A stretch of DNA of 64,000 nucleotides from Plasmopara viticola. Its lineage: Eukaryota > Oomycota > Peronosporomycetes > Peronosporales > Peronosporaceae. Where the stretch lies: assembly GCA_001695595.3 (NCBI GenBank), contig MBPM02000020.1:558001-622000 (forward strand). The letters run 5' to 3'. The notes below the pieces were generated by a model. That model had not been told where the DNA came from. It made no database searches and saw nothing but the letters and a program-made list of their open reading frames with translations. How positions within the stretch are numbered: position 1 is the stretch's first letter; every line of letters begins with the position of its first letter. Shown here piece by piece: positions 55,708-64,000 of this stretch. The position numbers and the translations under genes were made by a program.

Positions 55708-55774
55708 ATGTATTTAAGTCACAACATTCATGCTTCTTTCACAGAGCAGCATGTCTGTTGTGACCTAAATACAT
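55708..55774. repeat. 19-bp inverted repeat (hairpin) with a 29-nt loop
   Basis: Left arm ATGTATTTAAGTCACAACA (55708-55726) pairs with right arm TGTTGTGACCTAAATACAT (55756-55774); 18 of 19 positions pair and the exception can be a G:U pair in RNA. The TGTTGTGAC/GTCACAACA ends also look like LTR termini abutting head to tail, or a small foldback element. Confidence 0.7.
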
Positions 55775-58155
55775 AAGTCAGAGTTATCAGATTAAATGGT
55801 CATTTCTATGAAGGTTTTGCGGTGTATATAACCCACTCTGTCTCAGAGTGGCATAAAATCATATTTATGATCAAATAAGCAAAAATGCAAGAATGCTTAT
55901 GAGCTTAGCTATAGCACATCCACGGCTTTCAGTTGCTTTAGGCCCATCTAAGGATTTATGATAAAGTTAGCAGCCTCTAATTAATAAATTTGCTCGATTA
56001 CACATACAAATATAAGTTTTTTTAGCACTCCTACAGTATGCATGGTGTTGAGATTTTACTTATTCTCATATCCAAAATTTCATTCCGTACGTTTTGCAAG
56101 TATTGTTCCTATAGCAGCCTTTCTTGGATTGAAATGGAAATTATTGAGACTAAAACTACCAGAAATGCCGAAGGCTTATGATGCGTCAGAAGAAAAATTC
56201 TCTTTAATTGTTTTGGGACAGGGCTTCCATATTGTCGCGTGATGCGGGTAACGACTGAGCTTGCTTCTCCTACGCAATTTTCTCGTTGCTGTGGTCGTGC
56301 ATGTAAGATTGATGTGTCGCTTTCATCGAGAGCTGATGTAGCTTCACGCTAAACCACGCCGGCAGTCTCCAATTTTTTTTCTCATATCATCGTCAACGTT
56401 CTGTAAGGCTTACCACAGTGTGCTTCTTCCAAAACTGTGTTTGTGTTTGACAGCAAACGTCACTGCATTGCTACTAGGCAGGAAAAGAGCGGTAAGTGGA
56501 TATGTGCAAATAGGCTGCTAACCTAAGTTTTGCGTGTTGCAACTATGGAGCGTTATATGATGGCCAAAAACTCGGCATCAGGAATAACATTAACGGATCA
56601 AGTACGAAAAAAATGTATTTAGTGGATGCAGGACAAACAGACAAGGGATTAGCAGCTTAAAGCCATCATTCACGATTGACATGGTCGAACTAAATATCTA
56701 CCTAAGGAATAGATTGATGACTATCAACTGACAGAGCAGGTTCCGGACTGATCTTGTCTTCAAAACCCAAAAAAAACGGTACAAAAAAATTTCAGCCGAA
56801 TGCTATCGTCATGTCTAGCCAAGGCCGTCCCCTTGCAAGACGGGATGCCCTGCACGTATCGATGAACATCATGCGTTGCTAACTCTTCTTTACCGATTCG
56901 ATAGTCTCGACGAATTTTATTGCGGTGTATTCGTGTTCACGCTATTATGCCTTGATGCACCGACGTCTAGAGAAGAATTTGAATGTCAAAGTCCTCGCTC
57001 TGTAGAATGTACACAGCTTTACGTGCATCAAGAAGGCAGCCTTCCGGATGCCTCGACCTCTTGTCAACATTGTCATATCAGACATACAACAAACGCTGTC
57101 CACGACGAACGTTGCTCAGTAGAATAAATGGTACTTTACGTTCATTGTCACGTCTGTGCATGTCATAGCCTACAGTCAACTACTTTTTGCAGGGTATGCA
57201 GCGAGTTTTATACAAGCTTTGCTTAAAGATAACGTGCTCATTTATGAGCAGCTCAGATCGTGCTTGATGTGTCGCACATAACATGAGTGAGCGCTTAGTC
57301 TATACGAAAACCGCTTAGTGATTTTCATGCCACTCCGTGCGCAGTAAAAAGGCCTCATATCATCTATCACCAAGCTTTCAGACGACCAAAAGCACCCTCT
57401 GTTTTTCCTTCCGCTACCTCTCTTAACCAAGGCAGAAGAATCTTTTCTTTTTTCTCCTTTTTATAAAGCACCAAGCTCACTGAAACGGCCTCGGTTAAAT
57501 TGGGGCTTCAGCCTTAGGCGCCGGCGCCATTAACGTAGACGGCTTCGTCATCCTTGTATATTGATGCTTCGGCAGAGCATTTAAAGACTGAAGTATGGAT
57601 GCAGCCGTGTACACATCGCGTCGTGTTCTTTACGATCTAAGTTCTAACTGACCTCGAACACATCTTTTCATATAACACGTGACAAAGACTGAAGCTGCGA
57701 ATCAAATTGTTTTTTAAGATTAGTTTAATTAGAGATTGTCTCGCTTTTTCGAATGACATCGATAGGCAGTGGTGTCTGTGGTCCTGCTGACCTTAATTCA
57801 GCCTCTAACGACTTGAAGTGCTGCCGAGCATAGCAACATTTGCTGCTTTGGCTGTGATAAATAAGAAACATGCTCCGAAGCTTCTCCGGAAAGGGCCGGC
57901 AAAACGGATCTTCGCCTCACCTAAAGTCTTTTGAAGGGACGCCAGAAGCCTCAATCCCGATTAAGGTGAAAGCTGGTCACCAGTATTAGCAGGGTATCTT
58001 TCCGGCGAGAAACTAGATTCTCATTGCCCTCATGATGGGTGTGTGGTTTATACACACCACGAGGACTTATCTTCCTAAATGTTAAGAGACTTCAAAGGGA
58101 AAAGCGGAGGACGTAAACTAGTAGCCGTATACGCAAGTATGTCAAAGTATTAAGA

Positions 58156-58240
58156 GTACCTTGGGTCTTAGTTGACTCTGGCGCGTCGCGCGCCATAGAC
58201 GATTGCCGACATTCAGAATAGATTGACTGATGCTCTTTGA
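58156..58240 (+). mobile_element. Possible gypsy-type retrotransposon protease fragment
   Basis: The frame at 58156 encodes VPWVLVDSGAS, matching the aspartic-protease motif (LVDSGA(S/T)) of gypsy elements. Stops lie close on both sides. Only this short match supports the call, so it could be chance. Confidence 0.35.
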
Positions 58241-59707
58241 GAAAATGGCGCAGTTCGATTCTACTGGCAAATATATTTCTTTAGACCATATGAAGACGAA
58301 GTTGTTCAAATCAAGAGTTTGAATAGCACTGAGTCATGTTTTATCTTCGACACGAAAAGTATGACTCGATGATCCTGACAGTAAAAACGAGCTTTAAATA
58401 TATGGACATGTATGTGTTTGCAGCTCAGCCCGTGCAACGGGACGAGAGTCATATTCTTATATATGCGATCGGCGCCTGTTAAAAAAAGTTTAGGCAAAAT
58501 ATAGGCGAGACAAATTGGGAAGAAGATTTCGTTCAGAGACAGACGTGACGACGTCTTTGAATTCTTTCTCACAAAAATGTTAAGAGACTGATAGCAGCAC
58601 CGTCTATTAAAAATGCTAAAGATAGCGCTCCAAGTAGAATAGTTCCCTTGGTGATTAATGTTGATCATTAATGTAGTAAAACAGAGCCACAAACTAAGGG
58701 TAACAAAGTTCCGCAAGCGGGCAACATAGTTCGCTAGCACAGGTGGAGTTTCACAACCAGGCAGCACACACAGTAGATAATATGAGTAGTACCAAAAGAT
58801 AAGGTATATAGCACCCCCAAGAATGACAAGCATACATGTGCAAGAGAAGATTGCGGAAGCAATGAGAAATAATTGTTGAGTGTCATGAACTAGCCCTTGG
58901 CTGCAAACGAGACCTATCTATATTAATTGCAATCTAGCTGGTCGCTGTGTCACAACTGGCATAAGGTACGAAGAATAAAGCTACTAATTTTTTTCTGGAT
59001 TGAAAGTCGGAAAATCGCGGAGGGGGTGATTTTAATTTTTATAGCATATATTGGACAAAATCTCAATTTTTGTTTCAGACGACAATACACTACGACTTGG
59101 CTCAGAGATCCTGCAGGTTCTCGAAGACCCTGTATATTTATTTAAAAAATATTCTTGCGTGATGTGCCATAGAAACTTACAGAGTTAGGCACGAATTTGG
59201 TCGCATGTCAATACGAAGTAATGTATCATGAGGCAATAGCAGCAAACTGAGCTCATTAAGCCGTTTCTGGTGGAAAGGCTGAATATGCATGGTGCGAGAG
59301 TCGAATTCCCCGCACCCTTCCCCGACCTATTTTCAAAAGCGAACAGAAAGTGAGGACTAATGTATGAGTTGAAAGCTATATCGAATTTAGCACTCATTTT
59401 AAGGAAGGAGTGCGGCCTTAAAACATGCCGGATGTACGATGTATAGTGCGTTAAAACTGGTAGTTGGTTACTTACAAATCTGAATGAGGGAGTAATTTAT
59501 ATATTTGTCACTGCGGCTAGTAGTACTGTCAGTAAAATATGTGAGTGATTAGTGATGCCTTGAGGGTATTTGAATGCCCTGATGTGCTTGGTCATACAAT
59601 TTTTTTGACCACCTTGGGAATTGACTTGACGATTTGTAGCCGCTCTGAATGTACCTGTACATTTTAGCCAATGGCCGTTTTGGCACTAGTGCGTCGGTGT
59701 CGAGCAA

Positions 59708-60493
59708 ATGACCAAGAAGCTTCGTAAAGCGTTACATATTGCTCCACCGCGCATAAAGTCACGACGCAAGGCGCGTCAAGTGACTACAAACTTTCACCGA
59801 CTAACGCACGAACTAGATCACCTCGAACGCCAGGGGTTGAAAGATATTGAGACACATAAGCAGCGCATTGCCGCAATTAACGAGCAATTATCCAAGTTGG
59901 GTGGTCGCCAAGCGTATCAGGACGCCAGCATTCTCAGCACTAGCTTTCATCGTACGTCCAAGTGGGTCTTTCAATTGCTTACACGCTTCGGCTTGCGGCC
60001 CAAGGCTAAGCAGCCACCACTACCTGTGCTGGAAGTCGGTGCTATCAACACGCAGCTATTGTCGTGTCCATGGCTAAACGTGCGAGCTATCGATTTAAAT
60101 TCTCGACATGTGCGCATCGAGCAGTGTGACTTCTTTAGTCTTAAGCCAGCCGGCGAATTTGAAATTGTCGTGTCTAGCATGGTGCTCAATTGCGTCCCAG
60201 GAGCTGACAAGCGTGGTCAGATGTTGCGTATGTATAGACAACACTTGAAGGAAGGAGGCTTACTCTTTTTAATGCTTCCACTGCTGTGTTTGCGCCATTC
60301 ACAATGTATGACCTATTCTCGCTTTACAAACATTCTAGAGGCTGTGGGCTTCCGTGTGCGTGAGACCAAAGAGTCACCCAAAGTCGCCTTCTTCTGCTTG
60401 GAGCGAGTTGAGATCATTAACAGAGAAGCCTTCTTTCGACACGAGGTGCTAGTACCAGACTGTAAGCGCAACGACTTTAGCGTCACCATTTAG
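59708..60493 (+). CDS. BMT2: 25S rRNA adenine-N1 methyltransferase, Bmt2 family
   Basis: Single exon, 261 residues. The N-terminal ~60 residues are basic and helical, consistent with nucleolar targeting. YQDASILSTSFHRTSKWVF matches the family's conserved YQ-x-A-S...R..SKW block. LPVLEVGAINTQLL is the S-adenosylmethionine-binding strand and loop, RAIDLNSRHVRIEQCDFF provides the acidic end of strand 2 and the D-F motif, and MVLNCVP followed by RGQMLRMYRQHL is the Bmt2-specific stretch. In yeast the enzyme methylates a specific adenine (m1A) in 25S rRNA during 60S ribosome maturation. The start is the first ATG of the frame. The gene ends 73 bp from the convergent CCA-adding enzyme gene. Assignment rests on motif recognition and is fairly specific. 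Confidence 0.85.
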   Translation: MTKKLRKALHIAPPRIKSRRKARQVTTNFHRLTHELDHLERQGLKDIETHKQRIAAINEQLSKLGGRQAYQDASILSTSFHRTSKWVFQLLTRFGLRPKAKQPPLPVLEVGAINTQLLSCPWLNVRAIDLNSRHVRIEQCDFFSLKPAGEFEIVVSSMVLNCVPGADKRGQMLRMYRQHLKEGGLLFLMLPLLCLRHSQCMTYSRFTNILEAVGFRVRETKESPKVAFFCLERVEIINREAFFRHEVLVPDCKRNDFSVTI

Positions 60494-60566
60494 ATAAAAA
60501 GTGAGAAAAGATCTTGCAATCGTATATCGATCAATTAACAAGTCCATCCTATTCTATTTGAAGGTG

Positions 60567-62234
60567 TTATTTCGCACCTGCAGCGACCACCGTCTTGACA
60601 TAGACCATGCACTCATCACGCGTTCCTTCAGGGTTACCAAGTTGCCATGCCATGATACAGTTTAGTAGCTCTTTCATGCGCGGACCAGGTTTCACACCGA
60701 GCTGTTTAACAAGATCGTTGCCCTATTAAATAATTTGACATATTCGTTAGGTCGGCGTTCGTCAGTCATAACGCAAGTTAAGGCTTACATTAAGCAATGG
60801 CTTCAGCTTCCAGACCCCATCCAGTCCCGCATCGCGAATTTGTGAGCAAAAAGTATCATACCGCTTCGACACTGTATCGCGGGCCTCGGCGGCTTCATCA
60901 ACCGATCCGGCTTCCGCTAATTCTTGCGCACAAGCAGCATCGCAACAAATCTTCCATTGCGCACCAATATTGCGAATCAAAAGACCCACCTTGACGCGGT
61001 CAAACGTCTCTCTTGCTGCTTTTTGAAATTCATCAAAACATGCTAGTATCATATCCACATCCTTAGCCTCGCGATTTGATAGTTTGAGCGAATCTTGAAC
61101 AACAAACATTGCAACCGATCGGCAGCGCTTGTCGCGCACATGAAGGGCACAGAACGGTTGCAAGAAAGCTGCCAGCATACCCACTTGCAATTCATGCTTT
61201 CTCTCTGCAGACAATTTGTCGATGTCTAGAGCGTCGGCAAGCAGAGCCAAGCGACGATGCATCTCTACTGCATTATTATAGCCACGATCCCACACGTCCT
61301 CGTCAACATGCGCTAGCTCGCCATTTGCATGACAAATAGGTGTCTTTTCCAAAAGAAGCGGAGGGAGAAACACGCTCTCGCATAATTGGAGTTCGTGCAG
61401 CAGTCGGAATGCACGTTCGGGATGTGCAGTGCTGCCCGTGAGCATGCCAGTCAGCTCCTTACCAACACGCTCGCGACTAACTTTACGTACAAGTGCCACC
61501 CTTACTTCCTCAAGTTGAGCTGCAACACGCAGGTCGTCCTCTAACGTGCAGTTGAACCGCGACGCAAAGCGTACAGCCCGCAGCACACGCAGCGGATCAT
61601 CCAAAAATGTAATCCGAGGCTCCAGGGGAGTTCGCAAATGTCTTTTTTTCAAGTCATTGAAGCCACTTCCAGTAAAATCCTCCACTTGCTTTGTTGCCAA
61701 ATTGTAAAAGAGACTATTGATAGTAAAGTCGCGTCGCTCGGCGTCCTGTTGAGGCGTGCCAATTTCCACAGTTGGAATGCGATTGTCTTCAGACGTGTAT
61801 GTCTCTGCTCGAAGATTTACAAAATCTACCCAGCTCATGCCTTCTCCAATCTGCATGGTCGCCGTCTCAAGGTGCTTGCTCTGCTCCGGGTTGGCCTTGA
61901 TGACGCCCACCGCTCGTGCATTGCGGCCTTGTGCCATTTCGTACGTATTCACAAGGTCTGCAAATGCACGACCAGTCATGCGGTCTAGCACAATGTCTAT
62001 GTCGTCGCTATCGCGGCCAAGTAGCTTGTCGCGTACCCAACCGCCTGCGACGCGAAGCACGGCACCGTTAGCTGCGGGCTGCGCTGCCACCTCTGAGAGA
62101 AAAGTAAACAGTTTTTTCTCAGTTGGCTTAAGCTTCACACTGCCCATCAAAGTATTTTGCATATTCTGGGTAGGTTCTTCAATACGCTGCTTCTTGTCGG
62201 GACTAAAGGATGGCGCCGATAAGCGCTTCACCAT
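60567..62234 (-). CDS. CCA-adding tRNA nucleotidyltransferase
   Basis: Two exons (62234-60789, 60722-60567) with a 66-nt intron (GTAAGC...AATAG) give 533 residues from the first ATG. VLRVAGGWVRDKLLG is the class II GG...RD nucleotide-binding signature; SDDIDIVLD carries the catalytic aspartates (DxD); RRDFTINSLFYNL, then DDPLRVLRAVRFASRF, complete the head and neck motifs. The rest forms the body and tail domains that hold the tRNA. The enzyme adds or repairs the 3'-terminal CCA of tRNAs; in eukaryotes one gene often supplies nucleus, cytosol and mitochondria by alternative starts. The frame is open upstream of the ATG to 62273 but lacks an earlier ATG. Only 60 bp separate it from the divergent SR-rich gene. 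Confidence 0.93.
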
Positions 62235-62294
62235 GTCGTGTATTAGATGTGAAATATCGCGGTTTTGCACCAATCAAAATTGACGTATAATTAC

Positions 62295-63086
62295 ATGGCA
62301 ATGGACGACGACGGCATTGCGGCGACCGAGATTGCTAGGCAAATTGCGGCATTAAAGCCGCGTGTGCAGGGATCTAGAGGTGTCATGGGGTATCTGGTAT
62401 GAGGTTTATACATATCTGGGCACTTTTGGTGCTCTAACTTGGTGTCGTGCTGTAGGACAAGCCTCAAAGTGACAAACGGGCTGATGTGAACAAGACATTT
62501 CTGGCCAGTACCCTCCGAGGGTTTGTTTTGAAGTTGCTGTGTGCCGAGCTAAAAACTAGTGCTAAACGCTGATTTTTACTCTACGCATAGAGTTGACACG
62601 CACAACCGGCGGCAGGAGGAGGATAAGTGCTGGACGCTGCGGCAAATGGAGCACAAGGTGCACGAGGCAAGAGATCGGCGGAGGTCTAGCTTGAAAAGCA
62701 ATGACCGCAATTCAAAACGAATAAAGCGAGAACGCAATCTGGAAAAAAGCCGAAGTCGAAGTCGCTCGAGAAAATTTAGACGAAGTCGAAGTAGGAGCGG
62801 GCGGAGCTCATCGCAAACTGGTCAAAATCGAAGTGGAAGAAAGAACGAGACAGAAGAACGTATATATTGGGCTCGAAAAAAGGCCGACAAGACTCGAAAA
62901 TTGTGGGAAAACCTTTATTTAGAAGGCACGGTGTTGGTGGAGAACGCACCTGACTATAGCTCCGACGAATCCAACGATGACGACATCAAACCAGGCAAAA
63001 GGAAGTCATTGTCATTTCCGAATGGAAACAAACACAAAGACAAGCAGCATCGCCAAAAAAGTGACGAAAAGATGAAGAGACGATAA
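62295..63086 (+). CDS. Arg/Ser-rich nuclear protein of unknown function
   Basis: Three exons (62295-62396, 62456-62520, 62591-63086), 220 residues; introns are 59 and 70 nt. A conserved-looking N-terminus ends KTFLASTLRGVDTHNRRQEE. An Arg/Ser-rich block follows (KSRSRSRSRKFRRSRSRSGR), and the tail is acidic then basic (DYSSDESNDDD; KHKDKQHRQK). RS repeats suggest a splicing-related or nuclear-speckle protein, phosphorylated by SR kinases. There is no RRM, zinc finger or helicase domain. The family is not recognised. Start is the first ATG, 60 bp from the divergent CCA-adding enzyme. Confidence 0.78.
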
Positions 63087-63184
63087 ATGCCTCGTCAAAT
63101 CCTGCAATTAACTGTTTATGACAAAACAACAGCACGTGCGTGCTTTAATCTAAACGAAAAATTCCCACAAGTTGACTACTTGCT

Positions 63185-64000
63185 CTAGTTCCACGTCGAT
63201 GCAGCCTGGTAAGTGGCAAAAATCATGGTAAAAATGCCGACTGCAACGACGACATTATTCAAAGATCGACCCTCATTCACAAGCTTTGAGTGGAACACGC
63301 ATGGATAAATGAAGGCCAGTGGTACGGAGCAAAACCCACCAATAAGGGCCACAAAGTTATCCAACTCCTCTTCGCCGTAATACGCAATGGCTGCAGTAAG
63401 GCACACAAGTGCGAACCGAAACCCGTTCTTTTCCCACCGCCAATAACCTTTTCGACTATGGTGAGGGAAGATGTAACCTTCTAGAATCTTTACCACTGGG
63501 TACAACATCAGTGGGTACGTGAATACCAGCGCGAGCGAATACGTAATCTGCACGGACATGGTAGCGATACTATCGTGAGCGCTAGGTAGATTGAGAGTAA
63601 CAACGGATTGTGTGTTATCACCAAACGCAGCGTACACGAGTCCAGCGAACATCGAAAAGAGTGTTACGAGAAACAGCATGGTGTAAGACAGGATGCGAGG
63701 AAATTTGTGCTTGATGTTGTCGTCCATAGCATCGTAGATTGGGAGTATCAATCCAATGCCTTCAAAGCAGTAGACAGCTGTCCCTAGAAGCATGGCCCAG
63801 CTCGTCGAGTTGAAGTTCGTCCACGTTGCACTTTTGACTGGCGCATTCTCTAATGTTTGCACTGTGTACGTTAGAATGTAGACGATGCCGAACAGGATCA
63901 GGACATCGGCAAAAAGATTCGTGAGCGCAAAGTACTCGATGCGACGCACCCATGATAATGGCGTGTACAGCAAGATCTGGAGCATGATGAGCGTCAAAGA
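63185..64000 (-). CDS. AAAP-family amino-acid transporter, copy B (5' part beyond the window)
   Basis: The frame is open from the window edge to a TAG at 63185-63187, about 271 residues of the C-terminal two-thirds. It is closely similar to copy A at 24514-26128: both carry VYCFEGIGL, the YAAFG(D/K)NTQS(V/I)VTLNLP region and LIGGFCSVPLAFIYP or its IIGG variant. Here the C-terminal region that is split by two introns in copy A is a single uninterrupted exon. Role: proton-coupled amino-acid transport at vacuole or plasma membrane, as for copy A. The N-terminus and start codon lie beyond base 64000. Confidence 0.9.
   Translation of the reverse strand, partial: SLTLIMLQILLYTPLSWVRRIEYFALTNLFADVLILFGIVYILTYTVQTLENAPVKSATWTNFNSTSWAMLLGTAVYCFEGIGLILPIYDAMDDNIKHKFPRILSYTMLFLVTLFSMFAGLVYAAFGDNTQSVVTLNLPSAHDSIATMSVQITYSLALVFTYPLMLYPVVKILEGYIFPHHSRKGYWRWEKNGFRFALVCLTAAIAYYGEEELDNFVALIGGFCSVPLAFIYPCVFHSKLVNEGRSLNNVVVAVGIFTMIFATYQAASTWN

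Larger units (their letters stand above)
53201..59707. other. Gene-poor, AT-rich intergenic region
   Basis: About 6.5 kb with no recognised gene. It holds the local GCTTT-rich degenerate repeats near 54290-54435, the diverged direct repeat at 54408-54550 and 54693-54838, the hairpin at 55708-55774 and a possible retrotransposon protease fragment near 58156. A - strand hydrophobic frame at 58306-58833 (175 codons) has no recognised family; I did not annotate it as a gene. Confidence 0.5.

Noticed and set aside
56876..57168. Overlapping + strand frames that hint at a decayed retroelement or kinase
   Set aside because: No motif could be named in any frame and stops are frequent.
58306..58833. 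A 175-codon - strand hydrophobic reading frame
   Set aside because: AT-rich codons favour hydrophobic residues by chance; no motif, no neighbours and no family were recognised.
1..64000. RXLR, Crinkler or NLP effector genes
   Set aside because: I looked for a signal peptide followed by RXLR-EER, LFLAK-type and NLP motifs and found none. The secreted protein at 7309 has none of these.
1..64000. CRISPR arrays or bacterial operons
   Set aside because: No regularly spaced direct repeats with unique spacers. The gene structure (spliceosomal introns) is eukaryotic throughout.

Overview
The window is nuclear DNA of an oomycete, most likely a member of the Peronosporales (the Phytophthora / downy-mildew group). 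The evidence is many short GT-AG introns (about 45-115 nt, most near 60-75 nt) whose predicted joins keep frame and protein family; tightly packed genes that are often divergent or convergent with only 35-110 bp between them; and protein families typical of stramenopiles (CRT-like transporter, AAAP transporters, SLC44-like protein, Bmt2, a very large EF-hand protein). I called the species group from these features alone, not from a search.

Layout. Positions 1-2941 are non-coding, with two copies of a SINE whose head resembles initiator tRNA-Met. Positions 2942-17689 are a dense gene block: an LRR/IQ-motif/coiled-coil protein (-), a secreted or type II membrane Cys-containing protein (+), a roughly 1,955-residue EF-hand protein ending in RanBP2-type zinc fingers (-), an SLC44/choline-transporter-like protein (+) and a PX-domain protein (+). 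Positions 17690-24513 are repeat-rich: two more SINE copies, a 318-bp retroposon with a perfect 14-bp target duplication, and a decayed DEAH-box helicase pseudogene. Positions 24514-31221 are a membrane-protein block: an AAAP amino-acid transporter (-), a multi-pass protein with a degenerate EF-hand (+), an LCLAT1/AGPAT-like acyltransferase (-) and a CRT-like transporter with a 10-nt micro-exon (+).

Positions 31222-43839 are repeat territory: a second copy of the 320-330 bp retroposon in the opposite orientation, a Ty3/gypsy pol relic, and a Mutator-like (MULE) transposon with recognisable terminal inverted repeats and a broken transposase. Positions 43982-53200 are a second dense block: a MyTH4-FERM protein (+), a TBC Rab-GAP (-), V-ATPase subunit D (+), a C2H2/CCCH zinc-finger protein (+), a phosducin-like protein (-) and an ARL8-type small GTPase (-). 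Positions 53201-59707 are AT-rich and largely gene-free, with a diverged direct repeat, a 19-bp hairpin and a possible retrotransposon protease scar. Positions 59708-64000 carry Bmt2 rRNA methyltransferase (+), CCA-adding enzyme (-), an SR-rich protein (+) and the 3' part of a second AAAP transporter (-).

Functional theme. The genes do not form an operon-like pathway. Several serve endolysosomal and vacuolar traffic (V-ATPase D, ARL8, TBC GAP, PX protein, AAAP and CRT-like transporters, FERM linker), and two large scaffold proteins carry calmodulin- or calcium-binding motifs. The contrast between compact gene islands and long, decayed, repeat-filled gaps fits the two-compartment genome described for this group. 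All exon borders were inferred by eye from frame, splice consensus and family continuity and have not been checked against transcripts.
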